Below are positions 23,806 through 34,560 of a stretch of 64,000 nucleotides of DNA, piece after piece; position 1 is the stretch's first letter, and each line of letters opens with the position of its first letter. The stretch is taken from contig OW679195.1 in the NCBI GenBank assembly GCA_940337035.1, positions 177,168,015 to 177,232,014 of the forward strand, in the 5' to 3' direction. A program made the translations under genes and the position numbers. The notes below the pieces were generated by a model. That model saw nothing but the letters and a program-made list of their open reading frames with translations. It was not told the origin of the DNA and did not search any database. The DNA is from Agriotes lineatus (taxonomy: Eukaryota; Arthropoda; Insecta; Coleoptera; Elateridae).

Positions 23806-24469
23806 TTTTTTTACTTCTTTTTACGATAACGGAAGTATTGGATTCACCCCAAAAATTCGAAATTGAGTTTTCAACAGATCTTCACGTTTTAGAGTCCCCT
23901 GATCCCAAAAAACATGTTTTTGTTCATTGGTCTGTCTGTCTATCAGTCTGTCTGTGAACAGAATATATCAAAAACTAAAAGAGGTATGACGTTCAAACTT
24001 CATATATAAGTTTTGTGTGCTATGTAGATGAGACAGCAAGCTTTTGAAGAAAATCGCATAACCTTAAGTAGGTGTTTACTCTTGTGATTTTTCAGTTTTT
24101 TCGATTTTTTCAAAAACGGCTCTAATGATTTTTTCAAACTTTACATTTTTTTTACATTTTTAATGTGTATTGATCTGAGATAGGTAATTTTCCAGTTGAA
24201 TACATCTAAAAGGGGTTTCTTTTGTTTTTTCATTTTTTTTTATTAACTCCTATTTTAAATAGAACACCCGGTATATTATTACGTTTTTAAATTCAGCTTA
24301 AAATTTTAGAGAAAATTTGTCTCTTGAACTGACGCTCTATTTTGTACCGCTTTTGTAGAAGTGTAATTTTTGAACATTTTTGACAAATGCTTAGAAATTA
24401 AAAATCTAATTTTTGGCTAATTTTATAAGATCACTGTAAAAGGAAGTTGTGTGAGTGTATCACACCAGA
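23806..24469 (+). repeat. Tandem repeat of about 665 bp, copy B
   Basis: Same order of blocks and same end TGTGTGAGTGTATCACACCA GA as copy A. The ORF in it (23709-23957) spans the junction and is not a gene. Confidence 0.85.
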
Positions 24470-24689
24470 ATTTTGTCGTTACAAGTCCATTATTATTTAA
24501 CCTAAGGCAATTTTTGTTATATTATTTGGCCACTTTTAAGGAATTCACATTTAGTTTGACATTTTGTTGGTTTTCACAATTTTCCAGATATTGATACGAA
24601 TTTTGTTATCTTAAGTGCACGTTAAAGATAGCTATAACTCCAATTAAGGGCGTTTATTTTTACCTTATCACAGATATAGGTTTGCTATA

Positions 24690-24850
24690 CTTATATTGAT
24701 TTTTGAAGTTATACCGCCAACATACAGACAGACAGATAGACTGAATTGAGAAAACCTGTTTTTCGTCATCTAGGGACCCTGAAACGTGAAGATCTGGAGA
24801 AATCTCGGAAGGTGATTTTTTCGCGATTACAATACTAAATGCATATACAT
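24690..24850 (-). repeat. Diverged relative of the 665-bp repeat family
   Basis: On the minus strand ACCTTCCGAGATTTCTCCAG, TCTTCACGTTTCAGGGTCCC and a CTGTCTGTATG run match 40190-40260 closely and the 5' part of 23160-23290 loosely. Confidence 0.6.
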
Positions 24851-25679
24851 TTTCTTCGTTCGAAAACTTAACCACCAGATTAACTGAAATCTTTTGTGAG
24901 AAAAATATTATCCACATGTCTTTCGAGGATTTTACGCAGGCCGTTAAATCGATGCCGGTGTCGAAATTGTTCTACGAGAGGTAGATGTTATGACGCGCAG
25001 TGATGAGCATTACTTCTATCAAAAAGATCATTATTTTATTTGCAATATGCAGGTTTTAATATTGTAAGAATTGTTACAAGTTGAAGGCGTCGGTCTGAAT
25101 TTCCGCCCGATTTTACTGCAGGTTTGGCAACTTCAAACTTCGTCGTGCATTTCGGGTCGCCTAAATGGTTTTAATGGACTTTGCATTTGTAAGCAGTGTG
25201 TTTTCTTACGAACCGTCTGCAGTTACAGAGTGGGTTCGGCCTCCATTTCCTATTCGGAAATTTTAAGAACTTATGATTTTACCTTCGAAACCAGACGACG
25301 TATTTGTGCGGGGTTTCTTTTGGTGATACTTTACTAGAGCATTTTCATTCTAAAAAAGTCCTCCATTATGAAGCCGATTTGCTCTTATTAGTGGATCGTT
25401 ACACCCGTCTGATTACTTCTATGATAACGTATGGGAAGTAAAACATTTATTAGCCGTCCACGATCTGAGGTAGAATTCGTTATCTCTGTTTTGACGTGGG
25501 CTAATGTGCAATGAATTCTATTTCTTTTCTAGCAGTTTTCTTTTAAAATTTTCTGACGATGAACCATCTGTTGCTCACCGAATTTCATTCATTCACTTTG
25601 TGTGTCTCCTTATTTTATGCTGTACTTTCGTTTGCTAAGACACATCTTTCTTAAGAAATAATTTATCTCCCGATTTCCA
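24851..25679. other. No defended gene
   Basis: The segment may contain decayed N-terminal parts of the CR1-like endonuclease that becomes readable from about 25680, but I could not align motifs here. Confidence 0.3.
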
Positions 25680-26173
25680 AATTAACCTTTTAAAATGTAA
25701 TGAAATTGTTGCTGTTCAATTTTTATCGATGATAGATTCGTTAGGTTATAAACAAATCATAAATGAACCCACACGTATTACCAAAATTAGCTTTACTTTA
25801 ATAGATTTGATAGTTGCTCTCTTGATAAAGAGGTTAGAAGTGCAGGAGTTATCAGTGTGCATAATCTGTCTGATCATAATTTAATTTATTGTAACTACCT
25901 GATCCTGCTCATCGGGAGTATTATAAATCATTGACAAGTTTTACAATTTTCGCAGTGAGAAACAAGAAAAACTTTTACCTTGAATTTACACTCTGTAATA
26001 AAAACAACGATGTTAATTTAGTTTGGAAAAAATGTAGAAAACAGATATTTATAATAGGACCCAAGAAACACAAATTCTCTCCAATTTGTGTAACGCTAAT
26101 GACATTAATAATGCTTTTGTTAACTTTAGCAACTTTAATATTGCTGAAGATAAGGAGCTATCAAATTTATATA
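25680..26173 (+). pseudogene. CR1-like non-LTR retrotransposon, C-terminal part of the endonuclease
   Basis: Across shifting frames the text reads KCNEIVAVQFLSMIDSLGYK, QIINEPTRI, TLIDLIV, then GVISVHNLSDHNLIYCN, the block order of the apurinic endonuclease end (SDH motif). It is followed by NANDINNAFVNF, a linker typical before the RT. Multiple frameshifts show great age. The remainder of the same element appears at 28495-28953, 29249-29560, 31796-31957 and 34069-34560. Confidence 0.65.
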
Positions 26174-26175
26174 TA

Positions 26176-27082
26176 CAGTGTGGTCCATTATGTGTGCAAC
26201 AAATGGGAAATTTTTTTATTAGTTGTCCAATCGAAATTTAAATACCGCCAAAAGTTAGTGCATGTTCGATAACCATATTAGATTCCCTTAGAATGGCTTC
26301 AAGTCAAACAATATACAGGGCAGGACAAAAAAATATGAAATTCGTTCAAGAATAAAGTTACCTTATTTAAAAAAATATAGCAAAATGTTATTGAGAAAAG
26401 TTGTTTAGAATCAAAAGTTACGCTGAAATACAAAGTCACGGCCTCCTATTCGAATTTTGATTCTTTTTTGGAAAATGTTGTATTACCCCCGTATGATACA
26501 TATTTTTATGATTCTGATTTTATATGTATTTAAAGCAGTCACAACCAGATCACTTTTAAATAACTTTTAGCAACTTGAAGCGTATTTATAAAATTTACTT
26601 AGATTTATATTTTTTTAGGTAAGCGTCCACTTCATGTTTGTTGCAACGATATTTAACAGAACTTTAGAATTTCGCAAATATTCTTTTTAACTAGACAAAT
26701 GCTTTACTAATAATAATTTACATATGAAAAAACTCTTAATAAAATCAGAATAATAAAAATATGTATCATACGGGGATAATACAAAATTTTACAAAAAAAA
26801 AATCAAAATTCGAATAGGAGGCCATGACTTTGTATTTGAGCATAACTTTTGATTCTAAACAACTTTTCTCAATAACATTTTGCAATATATTTTGAAGTAA
26901 GGTAACTTTATTCTTGAACGAATTTCATATTTTTGTCCTGCCCTGTATATTGTTTGACTTGAAGCCATTCTAAGGGCATCTGATATGGATATCGAACATG
27001 CACTAACTTTTGGCGGTATTTAAATTTCGATTCTACAACCAATAAAAAAGTGTCTCATTTGTTGCACACTTAATGGACCACA

Positions 27083-27085
<3 letters not shown>
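26176..27085. mobile_element. Inverted-repeat DNA transposon (MITE-like), Tc1/mariner-type ends
   Basis: About 910 bp with terminal inverted repeats of about 350 bp. It starts CAGTGTGGTCCATTA and ends in the reverse complement, flanked by TA on both sides (26174-26175, 27086-27087). Paired blocks include AGTTAGTGCATGTTCG with CGAACATGCACTAACT, and GGCCTCCTATTCGAATTTTG with CAAAATTCGAATAGGAGGCC. No transposase ORF. It sits in the CR1-like element. Confidence 0.9.
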
Positions 27086-27132
<47 letters not shown>

Positions 27133-27165
27133 ATGATATATATATATATATATTGGAATGATAAC
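27086..27165. repeat. (TA)n microsatellite
   Basis: Near-continuous TATATA, interrupted by two TTGGAATGATA motifs. Confidence 0.9.
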
Positions 27166-28494
27166 ATCACTATACATTTAAATCCTATATTTATTTACTT
27201 TAATATTATGTAATGCAATTTGAGACTCTTAATAGGGCGTGGGTCGTTAATCTAGTTATCTGTTCTTTGATATTCTAATTTTATATGAATTTTCAACTAT
27301 TGACTGCTACTAAATGTCAGTTTGACTTTAAACAACTATCAAACAATAATCAAATCAAAATGACAAATATTCTTTCTACTCACTAATCAAGGACTCAATT
27401 CACTAAAGTAAGTACTGTGTTATATTTATTTCATGTGTTTAATTGTCATTTATTCAATATGCTTCTATAGGACTAATTAAAACCAACCTGATTTCCTCTT
27501 ATTTTACTGCCACTACTCACACCAAACACCACTACTCCCAACGTTCACAACCACGCCCATCGACAGTACAACCTCGACGCTCCTCCAACCACCCAACCAA
27601 CTCCAACACGACAAAATCCCGGGCTCCCGTAGATACAGTCTCGCTCCTTACACTCCTGCACGCCACTGTCAATCCAACAGCCTCCCGGTAAGTTCCCACT
27701 AACAGATGGTACTCAAACTAATTTTCCATTGTCCTCAGCTCCTACCTTGTAGTAACCCAGCCAAACAGAACCATCCAAATCAATCAGTCACGTCAGCAAC
27801 CCCAGCAAAACGACTGACCAGTCCTCCGTAGAATCTTCAACTCCAGTAATGAACACCAATTATACCTTGCATGTGCCAAACAATCCAAATCCACTCAAAT
27901 TATTGTTATCTTCTTCTTACTTGTAACTGTTTAAACCGTATTCTATAATCTCTTCAATGATTGTATGCTTTTATTATCCGTTAATTATATTTTCACTTAT
28001 CTTTACTTCGTAGACTTGTTAAAAACCATTTTTATTTGTATACGACCAATTATTCTCGAAATTAAAGTCAAAATTTCTAGTTTTTATTAATTCAAAATGG
28101 ATTTTTCAAAATGTGTTTACATAATTTCAGTTTGTTATTTATACTCTTATTTAAACAAAATTACTCTCTATATAGTTACAATTATTACTGCACACTTTTA
28201 AAATTAAATAATCTGATCTATACCTACTACACTTCTTTATTCTCATAGTAAGCATATTTGTCCCATAATAACATTCTCTTATCTTTCATATTAACTTCCG
28301 CCACCATTACTGAATACTCAATTGCTATAACTTTCAAAATAAATTCCAATTTGTCTCAAATTTAATTTCTATTACTCAATTCAACTTAACCAACAATCTT
28401 ATTCAAAATTTTCTAAATTTGATTGTATTAATCTACCAAATTTATTTCTTTTAATTTTTATTTCAATAACTGATCTTTATGTATCATAATAATA
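27166..28494. other. Unidentified insert or decayed sequence
   Basis: Contains a strikingly C/A-rich stretch (about 27480-27860) with an open frame rich in Thr, Ser and Pro. The distance it adds between the CR1-like endonuclease and RT suggests a further insertion, but no ends were found. Confidence 0.3.
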
Positions 28495-28953
28495 TATATA
28501 TGAATTTTAAATCTAAATTCAAATTTAAAACTGTTACTGCAAGTGACATTCTGAAATTTTTTATAAGTATAAAATGTAATTCTCTTGGTTCCGATGGAAT
28601 TAATATTAAAATGTGGAATTTGTGCTGTCCTTTTATTACGCATACAATTAATGCATGTCTTTTAGAAACATTTTTCTTATTCTATTGAAAACGGCTAATG
28701 TTATTTCTTTACCTAAAATCAAGCAACCCAAGGAATTCAAGCATTTTTCAAAAATCCTGGATTAATATGGCATATCAAATTCGTCAATATTTGGTAGAGC
28801 ACGATGTTCTCCCGGATATACAATCAGGATTTAGACCCGGTTACAGTTGCACCACAGCTCTACTAAACATTCCAGATAACATTGTTCTGCTATAGACAAC
28901 AAAAATTTGTTACTTCTCTGTTTGATCGATTATTCCAGTGCTTTTGACACAAT
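28495..28953 (+). pseudogene. CR1-like reverse transcriptase, 5' part
   Basis: Reads TVTASDILKFFISIKCNSLG SDGI, then NACLLETFF, and in another frame IQSGFRPGYSCTTALLN and LLLLCLIDYSSAFDT. These are RT blocks 1-3 in order, with frameshifts. The reading is interrupted by the SINE at 28954 and continues exactly at 29249. Confidence 0.75.
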
Positions 28954-29248
28954 ATTTCGCCAGGGTGGCCGAACGGCTAGGGAGCTCAGGCCGCGGTGCT
29001 ACGGTACGGTGTTCAAACCTCACATCTGGCAATTGGCGCGGCCCACCCAGTGACTTGGGTACCGAAACCACAGTTGTGTGGAAGTAGGAAACGTAAGGCA
29101 ATCGTCGAAGGCGTGATGCTAACCACATGATCCAGTACGCCATTAACGGATGCCAGGTTGACTGGGTTTCGCAAAGAGAGATTTCGGAGACCCTGACTCG
29201 CTTTGCCGCAAGCCATATTCCTACATGGAATGAAGTGCCCGAACTTTA
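28954..29248 (+). mobile_element. tRNA-derived SINE
   Basis: About 295 bp, flanked by a 13-bp target duplication CTTTTGACACAAT (28941-28953 and 29249-29261). The head has Pol III box A (GGTGGCCGAACGGCTAGG) and box B (GGTGTTCAAACCTC) like a leucine/serine-type tRNA. Removing it restores the RT text SAFDT of the host element. Confidence 0.85.
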
Positions 29249-29560
29249 CTTTTGACACAATGCCGCATAATTTACTGCTGGCCATACTCAAATTTATTGG
29301 GTTTGGATTTAACACAATTAAAATCATTGAAAGCAATTTAACTAATCACTGTCGTACCGTTATACTTAAGGATTCTAAATCCAACTCGTTGTATATTACT
29401 AAAGGTGTACCACAGGGTTCAGTTCTTGGTCCGTTGTTGTTTATAATATGCACATTTGACTTTAAAACATCTGTAAAACGTTGTGGATATGATCTTTATG
29501 GCGACGATTCTCAATTATTATACGAATTTCCTGCTGACAATGCTATTAAAAGTTCGGTTC
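29249..29560 (+). pseudogene. CR1-like reverse transcriptase, central part
   Basis: FDTMPHNLLLAILKFIGFGF, KGVPQGSVLGPLLFIICTFD and YGDDSQLLYEFPADNAIKSS are the palm blocks. The catalytic motif reads YGDD, where this family usually has YADD. A Penelope element follows from about 29561 and cuts the frame. Confidence 0.8.
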
Positions 29561-29619
29561 TGCTGGTTGGTAGACCTACACTAAAAAATATTGTACGACA
29601 GAGTATTGCTTATATCCAA

Positions 29620-30732
29620 TATAAGCGTTGTGAACCTGGTGATTTACTTGTGAGTTTCGATGTCACTTCCCTTTTTACCAAAGTTCCTATTCCCGATTCC
29701 ATAGTCATAATCCAACAGTTGTTATCAGAGCATGGGGAGACGTCTTCCAGTCTACCTGCCCTGATAGAAAAAAATGCTTCTCTTCCACTTATTTCCTATT
29801 TCAAGGTCAGTTCTTTAAAAAAGTCTCTGGTGCGGCCATGGGTTCTCCTGTTTCACCTGTCCTTGCCAATATCTTCATGGAAGCTTTCGAAACCGTAGCT
29901 CTAGAATCTTCAGAATTGAAACCTAAGGTTTGGTTCCAATACGTTGACGATACCTTTATTATTTGGCCACATGGTAAAGACACGTTACCCGTCTTCTTAA
30001 ATCATCTTAGGTCCAGAGTGGTGTAGCTTGAACAAGCGTCCACATTCGATCAGCAGAGTTAAGCAACGCTCTCTCTGGTCATAACTTGGATGGGAGTTCC
30101 ACGGCTGCATCTCTCGGCGCCTCGTGGTACGGCTATCACGGAAAAATGTTGGTCCCGGCGGTCATACAACATCATGACAGTCGTTAGTGGGGTTGGAAGT
30201 CCTCATAACTGCACAGCGACGCCTATAATTGGCCTAACGGCTGTTGGCTAAGTGCAAATTAAAAAAAAATTCTCAGTAGTCAACATCCAGACATTAACTT
30301 TACCATGGAGATAGAAAATAACGGTTTCCTTCCTTTCTTAGATGTACAGGTCTCTCGCCAATCCAGTGGCAAACTTCATTCTGTATATCGCAAACCCACT
30401 CACACTGATCGCTATCTACATGCCGATTCCCACAAAAACTTTTCGTTATCAATTGGCTTGTACACCGGGCTGTTTCCATATCCCAACCCGATAATATCCA
30501 CGCTGAATTAAATCACATTCGGAAAGCTCTTAGGAATAACGGTTGCCGTGCTAGGGATATACAGTCTGCCATCAATCGCCATCTTCATCCACGGCCACCC
30601 AAACCTCCAAAACCCGATCCTCCTGCAGCAATAGTCTTTCTTCCCTATATCCACCAAGTCACCGACAGCATAGGAAAGTTTCTTCGAAAACAAAACATTA
30701 AAACAGTATTCAAACCCCGGAGCAAAATCTCA
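29620..30732 (+). pseudogene. Penelope-type reverse transcriptase
   Basis: Key blocks: CEPGDLLVSFDVTSLFTKVP near 29640, GSPVSPVLANIFME at 29838, the catalytic WFQYVDDTFIIW near 29940, then after the SINE NGFLPFLDVQVSRQSSGKLH, YRKPTHTDRYLHADSHK at 30305-30450, and PYIHQVTDSIGKFLRK near 30640. Frameshifts occur between these parts. The family copies its RNA with this RT and is related to telomerase; here it is inactive. Confidence 0.85.
30010..30270 (+). mobile_element. 5S rRNA-derived SINE (SINE3-like)
   Basis: 30047-30096 reads CGATCAGCAGAGTTAAGCAA, then CGCTCTCTCTGGTCATAACT, then TGGATGGGAG: the internal promoter region of 5S rRNA with a few changes. A tail ending in AATTAAAAAAAAAT supports retroposition. 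It splits the Penelope RT between VFLNHL and HPDINFTMEIE. Confidence 0.8.
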
Positions 30733-31141
30733 TAAATCTCACAAATTACGACTCCGTAAACATACTAGCCAGAACTAAAAAATACTTCCCTCGTGTTATT
30801 CGGAAATCCCTAGAAATTATTAAAAATCCAAACAATTTCAATCGAGAAGACGGCTATTGCCTAAGTAACACATGGAAGTTAGCTCTGCAAAACCAATCCA
30901 TCCATAAACAACAAATAATAAAGGACAAATCCGAATAACATACAAGATCTACATGAGCAGCCAACCGTAACGGCTCCTCGGTATATAACCAGGAGCAAAA
31001 GGCACCAACATCAGTCTTTAGAAAACTTCTGAAGAAGCTGACAGCATGAGCAGCGAAACGTCAAGTTCAAATCGACGACCACGGCATAACCCGGAAGAAC
31101 CTATCATTATGGACAACGGCCGTGAAAGCCTGCATTCGACT
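30733..31141 (+). mobile_element. 3' fragment of a second Penelope-like element
   Basis: 409 bp flanked by a 9-bp duplication AAAATCTCA (30724-30732 and 31142-31150). It encodes RKSLEIIKNPNNFNREDGY, the usual end of the GIY-YIG protein, then a terminal region with GAAACGTCAAGTTC and GGCCGTGAAAGCC that matches the outer element's terminus. A hammerhead-like core lies at 31029-31062. Excising it joins the outer RT to its GIY-YIG domain. Confidence 0.75.
31029..31062 (+). ncRNA. Hammerhead ribozyme-like core 1
   Basis: CTGAAGA (31029-31035), stem II GCTG/CAGC (31037-31040, 31051-31054), then GAAAC and GTC. Matches the CUGANGA...GAAA core. Stems I and III were not resolved, so activity is unproven. 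Confidence 0.45.
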
Positions 31142-31504
31142 AAAATCTCACAGGTTCTTCCTTCATCTAAAGATAAATTAAACAGTATGTCATCTAAAGG
31201 TGTTTATAGAGTCCCTTGCTCTTGTAATGCTGTATACATTGGTGAAACAGGTCGTTCAGTGAAAACTCGCATCTCTGAGCACCAGCGCTGTCTCAAGTCA
31301 GGTCTCGTTTCATCATCGGCCATCGCCGAACACCAACGCGATACTGGTTATAAGATCCTTTTTGATGAAACTTCCATCATCTGCAAATCCCCATTCTTCT
31401 TTAGCAGAAAAATTCGAAACGAAGGCTTTCCCTTTCCTTCTATGTGGAAAGTGTTAATTCCTAAGCCCCGCCCTCCGCCACTGAACCGCAACGGCATTTG
31501 CTGA
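31142..31504 (+). pseudogene. Penelope GIY-YIG endonuclease domain
   Basis: KGVYRVPCSCNAVYIGETGR is the GIY-YIG core with the Cys pair common in Penelope elements; VKTRISEHQR follows with the conserved Arg. C-terminal text FSRKIRNEGFPFPSMWKVL matches the end of such proteins, with a likely frameshift before PKPRPPPLN. The Met at 31046 belongs to the inserted fragment and is not the native start. Confidence 0.85.
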
Positions 31505-31684
31505 ATCGCGACGGCGCTTGCCTATAAATTCTCGCATTTCTTCTTCCGATAGTCAGTCGTGTTTCGCCTCTGACGTGGTTCACACGTTGAGTTACCGTGC
31601 TCTTCTGTCCCTTCCCTTGCATAGAGTTTCGCCTCTGGCATGGTTAACACGTTGAGTTACCGTGCTCTTTTGTTTTTTTTCCTC

Positions 31685-31719
31685 CTGATGAAGCCCCTTA
31701 CGAAAGTGGGCGAAACGTC
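31685..31719 (+). ncRNA. Hammerhead ribozyme-like core 2
   Basis: CTGATGA (31685-31691), stem II GCCC/GGGC (31693-31696, 31708-31711), GAAAC (31712-31716), GTC. Penelope elements are known to carry minimal hammerheads in their terminal repeats; this position fits. Confidence 0.55.
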
Positions 31720-31795
31720 GAGTTCTTCGATCTCAATCATGACACGGTCCAATCCCGGAAGTCCTTTGTTACTTAATGACAATGGCCGTGAAAGC

Positions 31796-31957
31796 CTCAA
31801 AAATCAGCTATTAGAATTAAAGATATATTACGCAAGAAATCTTAGCATTATACTTGATATTATTCTTAGATTGAAGAAGCATATATCGACAGCATTTCAA
31901 AAATATTGTCCTAAACTCAAATTAATTTTTAACAATAGATATAGTTTAAATTGCAAT
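31796..31957 (+). pseudogene. CR1-like RT fragment after the Penelope insertion
   Basis: Reads YARNLSIILD and LKKHISTAFQKYCPKLKLIF NNRYSLNCN over shifting frames, the region after the catalytic box. It is cut at TTTAAATTGCAAT (31945-31957). Confidence 0.5.
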
Positions 31958-34068
31958 CATTTCATTTTTATGGGTAATTCGCCACACTACAAAATGAAAA
32001 ATAGTAAAACATGAAAATTTCGAAAGACAAATCTACTTCCGTTATCACAAGTAGTGACCAGTCAGTGTCACACTATTTATTGGGGAGGTTAGTCGTGTTA
32101 TGCTAGATCTTCAATCAAATAAGCTAAGTTCTTGTTGATTTTTAATGTAATTAGTTAATGTTGATAACGGAAGTACATTTAAAATAAGATTATTATTGAA
32201 GTGTCACAAAGAAGTGTTACCGTCACTGTGGCTGGAAAAGGAGAAAAGCAAAGGTAACAGACTTATTAGTCGGAGCTGGTCGTGGGTAAAACAAAAGACT
32301 CGAATCTTTAGCTAAAATGAAAAATATGGGCGCCAAGTAGCAAGTTACCCAGCACTTTGCTAATCAAAAGGTACACTAGAGAAGGCGCTACTAACTAAAC
32401 CTAAAAATTAAAGGTAACGGCAAAGGTACAAATCAAATACGCAGGCAAAGATGTCAAGGCAGTATAATATCAGCAATCGGTGTTACATATACACTAAAAT
32501 ACACACACATGGCAAACCAAATTAAAATATCACAGTTCATATCACAGTAGCATAAGAGGTATAATAGTCTCACCAAAATATTTACACATGATTTAAATAG
32601 TTAAAGCGTGAATGAGGGAATGTTTGCTGTAAATTATGAAACTACGTACTGACTGTCAAAAATGGCAAATTTGCATCACCAGAGAACGGTACGGTAAAGC
32701 ATATGACCGCGGCAAAGTTACTAATAGTTACATTTTGATTAAAAGTTGAATATTCAGATGTCATCATTAATTAGCTGCAAGGTCCTACAAATCCATCATC
32801 AGTTTCAATGCGTCACGCAAGTCAAATTCAATTAAAGCATATCTTGCAAGTACGGAACTAACGTGAGTAATTCAACCCTATTAAACTGTCATTAGCATGA
32901 CGTGATTACCCAAAACTTAAATTTCTCAAAACAGCATGCAACATTGCTTCACAAGGTCCATAATTACAAATAATAATGACGTGTATGGCACGAGAGACAC
33001 ATCCACTACCACAAGTTACTTTGACAGATGACGAGCGTGTTTACAACTAAATGCTGATTTGTAAACAGTAAATTGTTGATCGATAAACTGTACTAAATAG
33101 GTAAGTTCCTACGTCTAGCTATTAATTCAAGTAATTCATGACGACATTCTAATGTTTGCCAAATGCAATACAAGTTAACACGAGACACAAACATTAAAAA
33201 CGAATTCCATCACTACAGGTTATGTGAGGCCAGTCCTAAGGCAGGCAGGGTAATAGACTAGTTTAAACAGACCTCTAATAGCTCACAGGTGTACATAAAA
33301 ACCTCTCGGTAAGCCTCGAAGAAGCTAGGTGATTATTCCAATATCGGGCAGCGATACTGCTCCGCGTTCAACGACAAAGGTATGATATGATTCCGACGCT
33401 GCGGCCTCAATTACTACAAACCTGTTGCAGGAATGAAGTCCTCGCGGTTGCAAGAACAAGGCGGGACGAACTTGCAAAAGTTCAAGAGGGAGCTGCGTTC
33501 GTCCATCCAAAGGTGTGCGGAATTCAACTGTACGAGAAGGGGGAGCTACAAAAAAAAAAGAGAAAGTTAGGCATACCGTTTCGAAATTCAGCCCCCAGCT
33601 TTGCCGAAGTAACCATGTGCTCTGTAGGTATAATTCAGAATAAAATCTGATCTTGAGAAATCACCAAAATACCTCCTCCAGGGACATCCTTCATGCTCCC
33701 CGAGGGACACAAAAACCCAATCGTGAACTCTCAAAATAGGATGGTGGCGAAGAATCCCAAATACAAAAATTGCACACTTGCTCTCACAAACATCACTCGC
33801 TTGGCCATCCTTCCTCCAGCAGCACAGAATGGCAAATGGGCGAAATGGCCTGATAAGACTCCAACATTTTGGGAAAGCGAGAAAATGGTGAGTATGCAAC
33901 CAAACTAACACGATGCCTAAACTGAAGCAAATTAATTAAAAATATAAATACATGGAAATCCCAAACTTGACTTATAGATAATATTTAGATTTATAGAAAA
34001 TAGTGAAAATAAATATGTAAATACTTATAAATGACTCTTGGCCCGTAACAGAAGTTTCACAGATTATC
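31958..34068. other. Unidentified insert of about 2.1 kb
   Basis: Bounded by similar 13-mers (31945-31957 and 34068-34080) and sits inside the CR1-like protein text, so it is probably an insertion. Short ORFs near 33325-33911 on both strands have no motif that I know. No terminal repeats found. Confidence 0.4.
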
Positions 34069-34560
34069 TTAAACTGCAATGTTAAAAGTATGCTTTGTGA
34101 ATTGCTAGATTTGTCACAACTTAATTATTGCAATGCTGTTTATAGAAAATGTGTAGATGTTGTTGATAATAAGCCCATTCAGCGTATGCCAAACTCCTCC
34201 CTTCGGTTGATTATTGGTATACGTAAATACGAACATATTTCGCATAAATTAAAGTAGGTTAAATGGTGGAACATGAATAATCGTCGATTTCTGCATTTTG
34301 CATGTTCATTTCATAACATAATTAATACAAAGTCACTACCATATTTACACAACAAAATTAGATTTAGAACTGATGTTCATAATCTTAATATCCATAGAAA
34401 AGATCTAACAACATTCTCTTACCACAAAACTAGCTTTTGTGACCTATGCTTTTCCTACAATATTGCTAATATCTAAAAATCCTTGCCTAATAAGCTTAAA
34501 TCTTTGTAATTAGCTTGCTTCAAAAGCCATCTCCACGACATCTTATTCCAAAAGCAGCTG
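34069..34560 (+). pseudogene. CR1-like RT, C-terminal domain
   Basis: Frames read LCELLDLSQLNYCNAVYRKC, SSLRLIIGIRKYEHISHKLK, NNRRFLHFACSFHNIINTKS, IRFRTDVHNLNIHRKDL and FSYNIANI, the typical end of CR1/L2-type proteins. Several stops. Confidence 0.7.

Larger units (their letters stand above)
29561..31795 (+). mobile_element. Penelope-like element, 5'-truncated, with two nested insertions
   Basis: RT from about 29620, GIY-YIG endonuclease ending at 31504, then a non-coding terminal region with a hammerhead-like motif. It sits in the CR1-like element. A 5S-derived SINE (about 30010-30270) and a second Penelope 3' fragment (30733-31141) lie within it. The terminal region contains a tandem duplication (TTTCGCCTCTG...ACACGTTGAGTTACCGTGCT at about 31562 and 31627). 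Confidence 0.85.

Noticed and set aside
24660..24917. Minus-strand ORF of 85 codons
   Set aside because: It is translated repeat sequence of the 23.1-kb family, including the (CTGT)n run.
32040..33320. CRISPR-like or regular spacer arrays
   Set aside because: None seen; a CRISPR array is not expected in this eukaryotic sequence and the repeats here are tandem or inverted, not spaced.
33325..33911. Overlapping ORFs on both strands in the 2.1-kb insert
   Set aside because: No motif, no start context and mutual overlap; not enough to call a gene.
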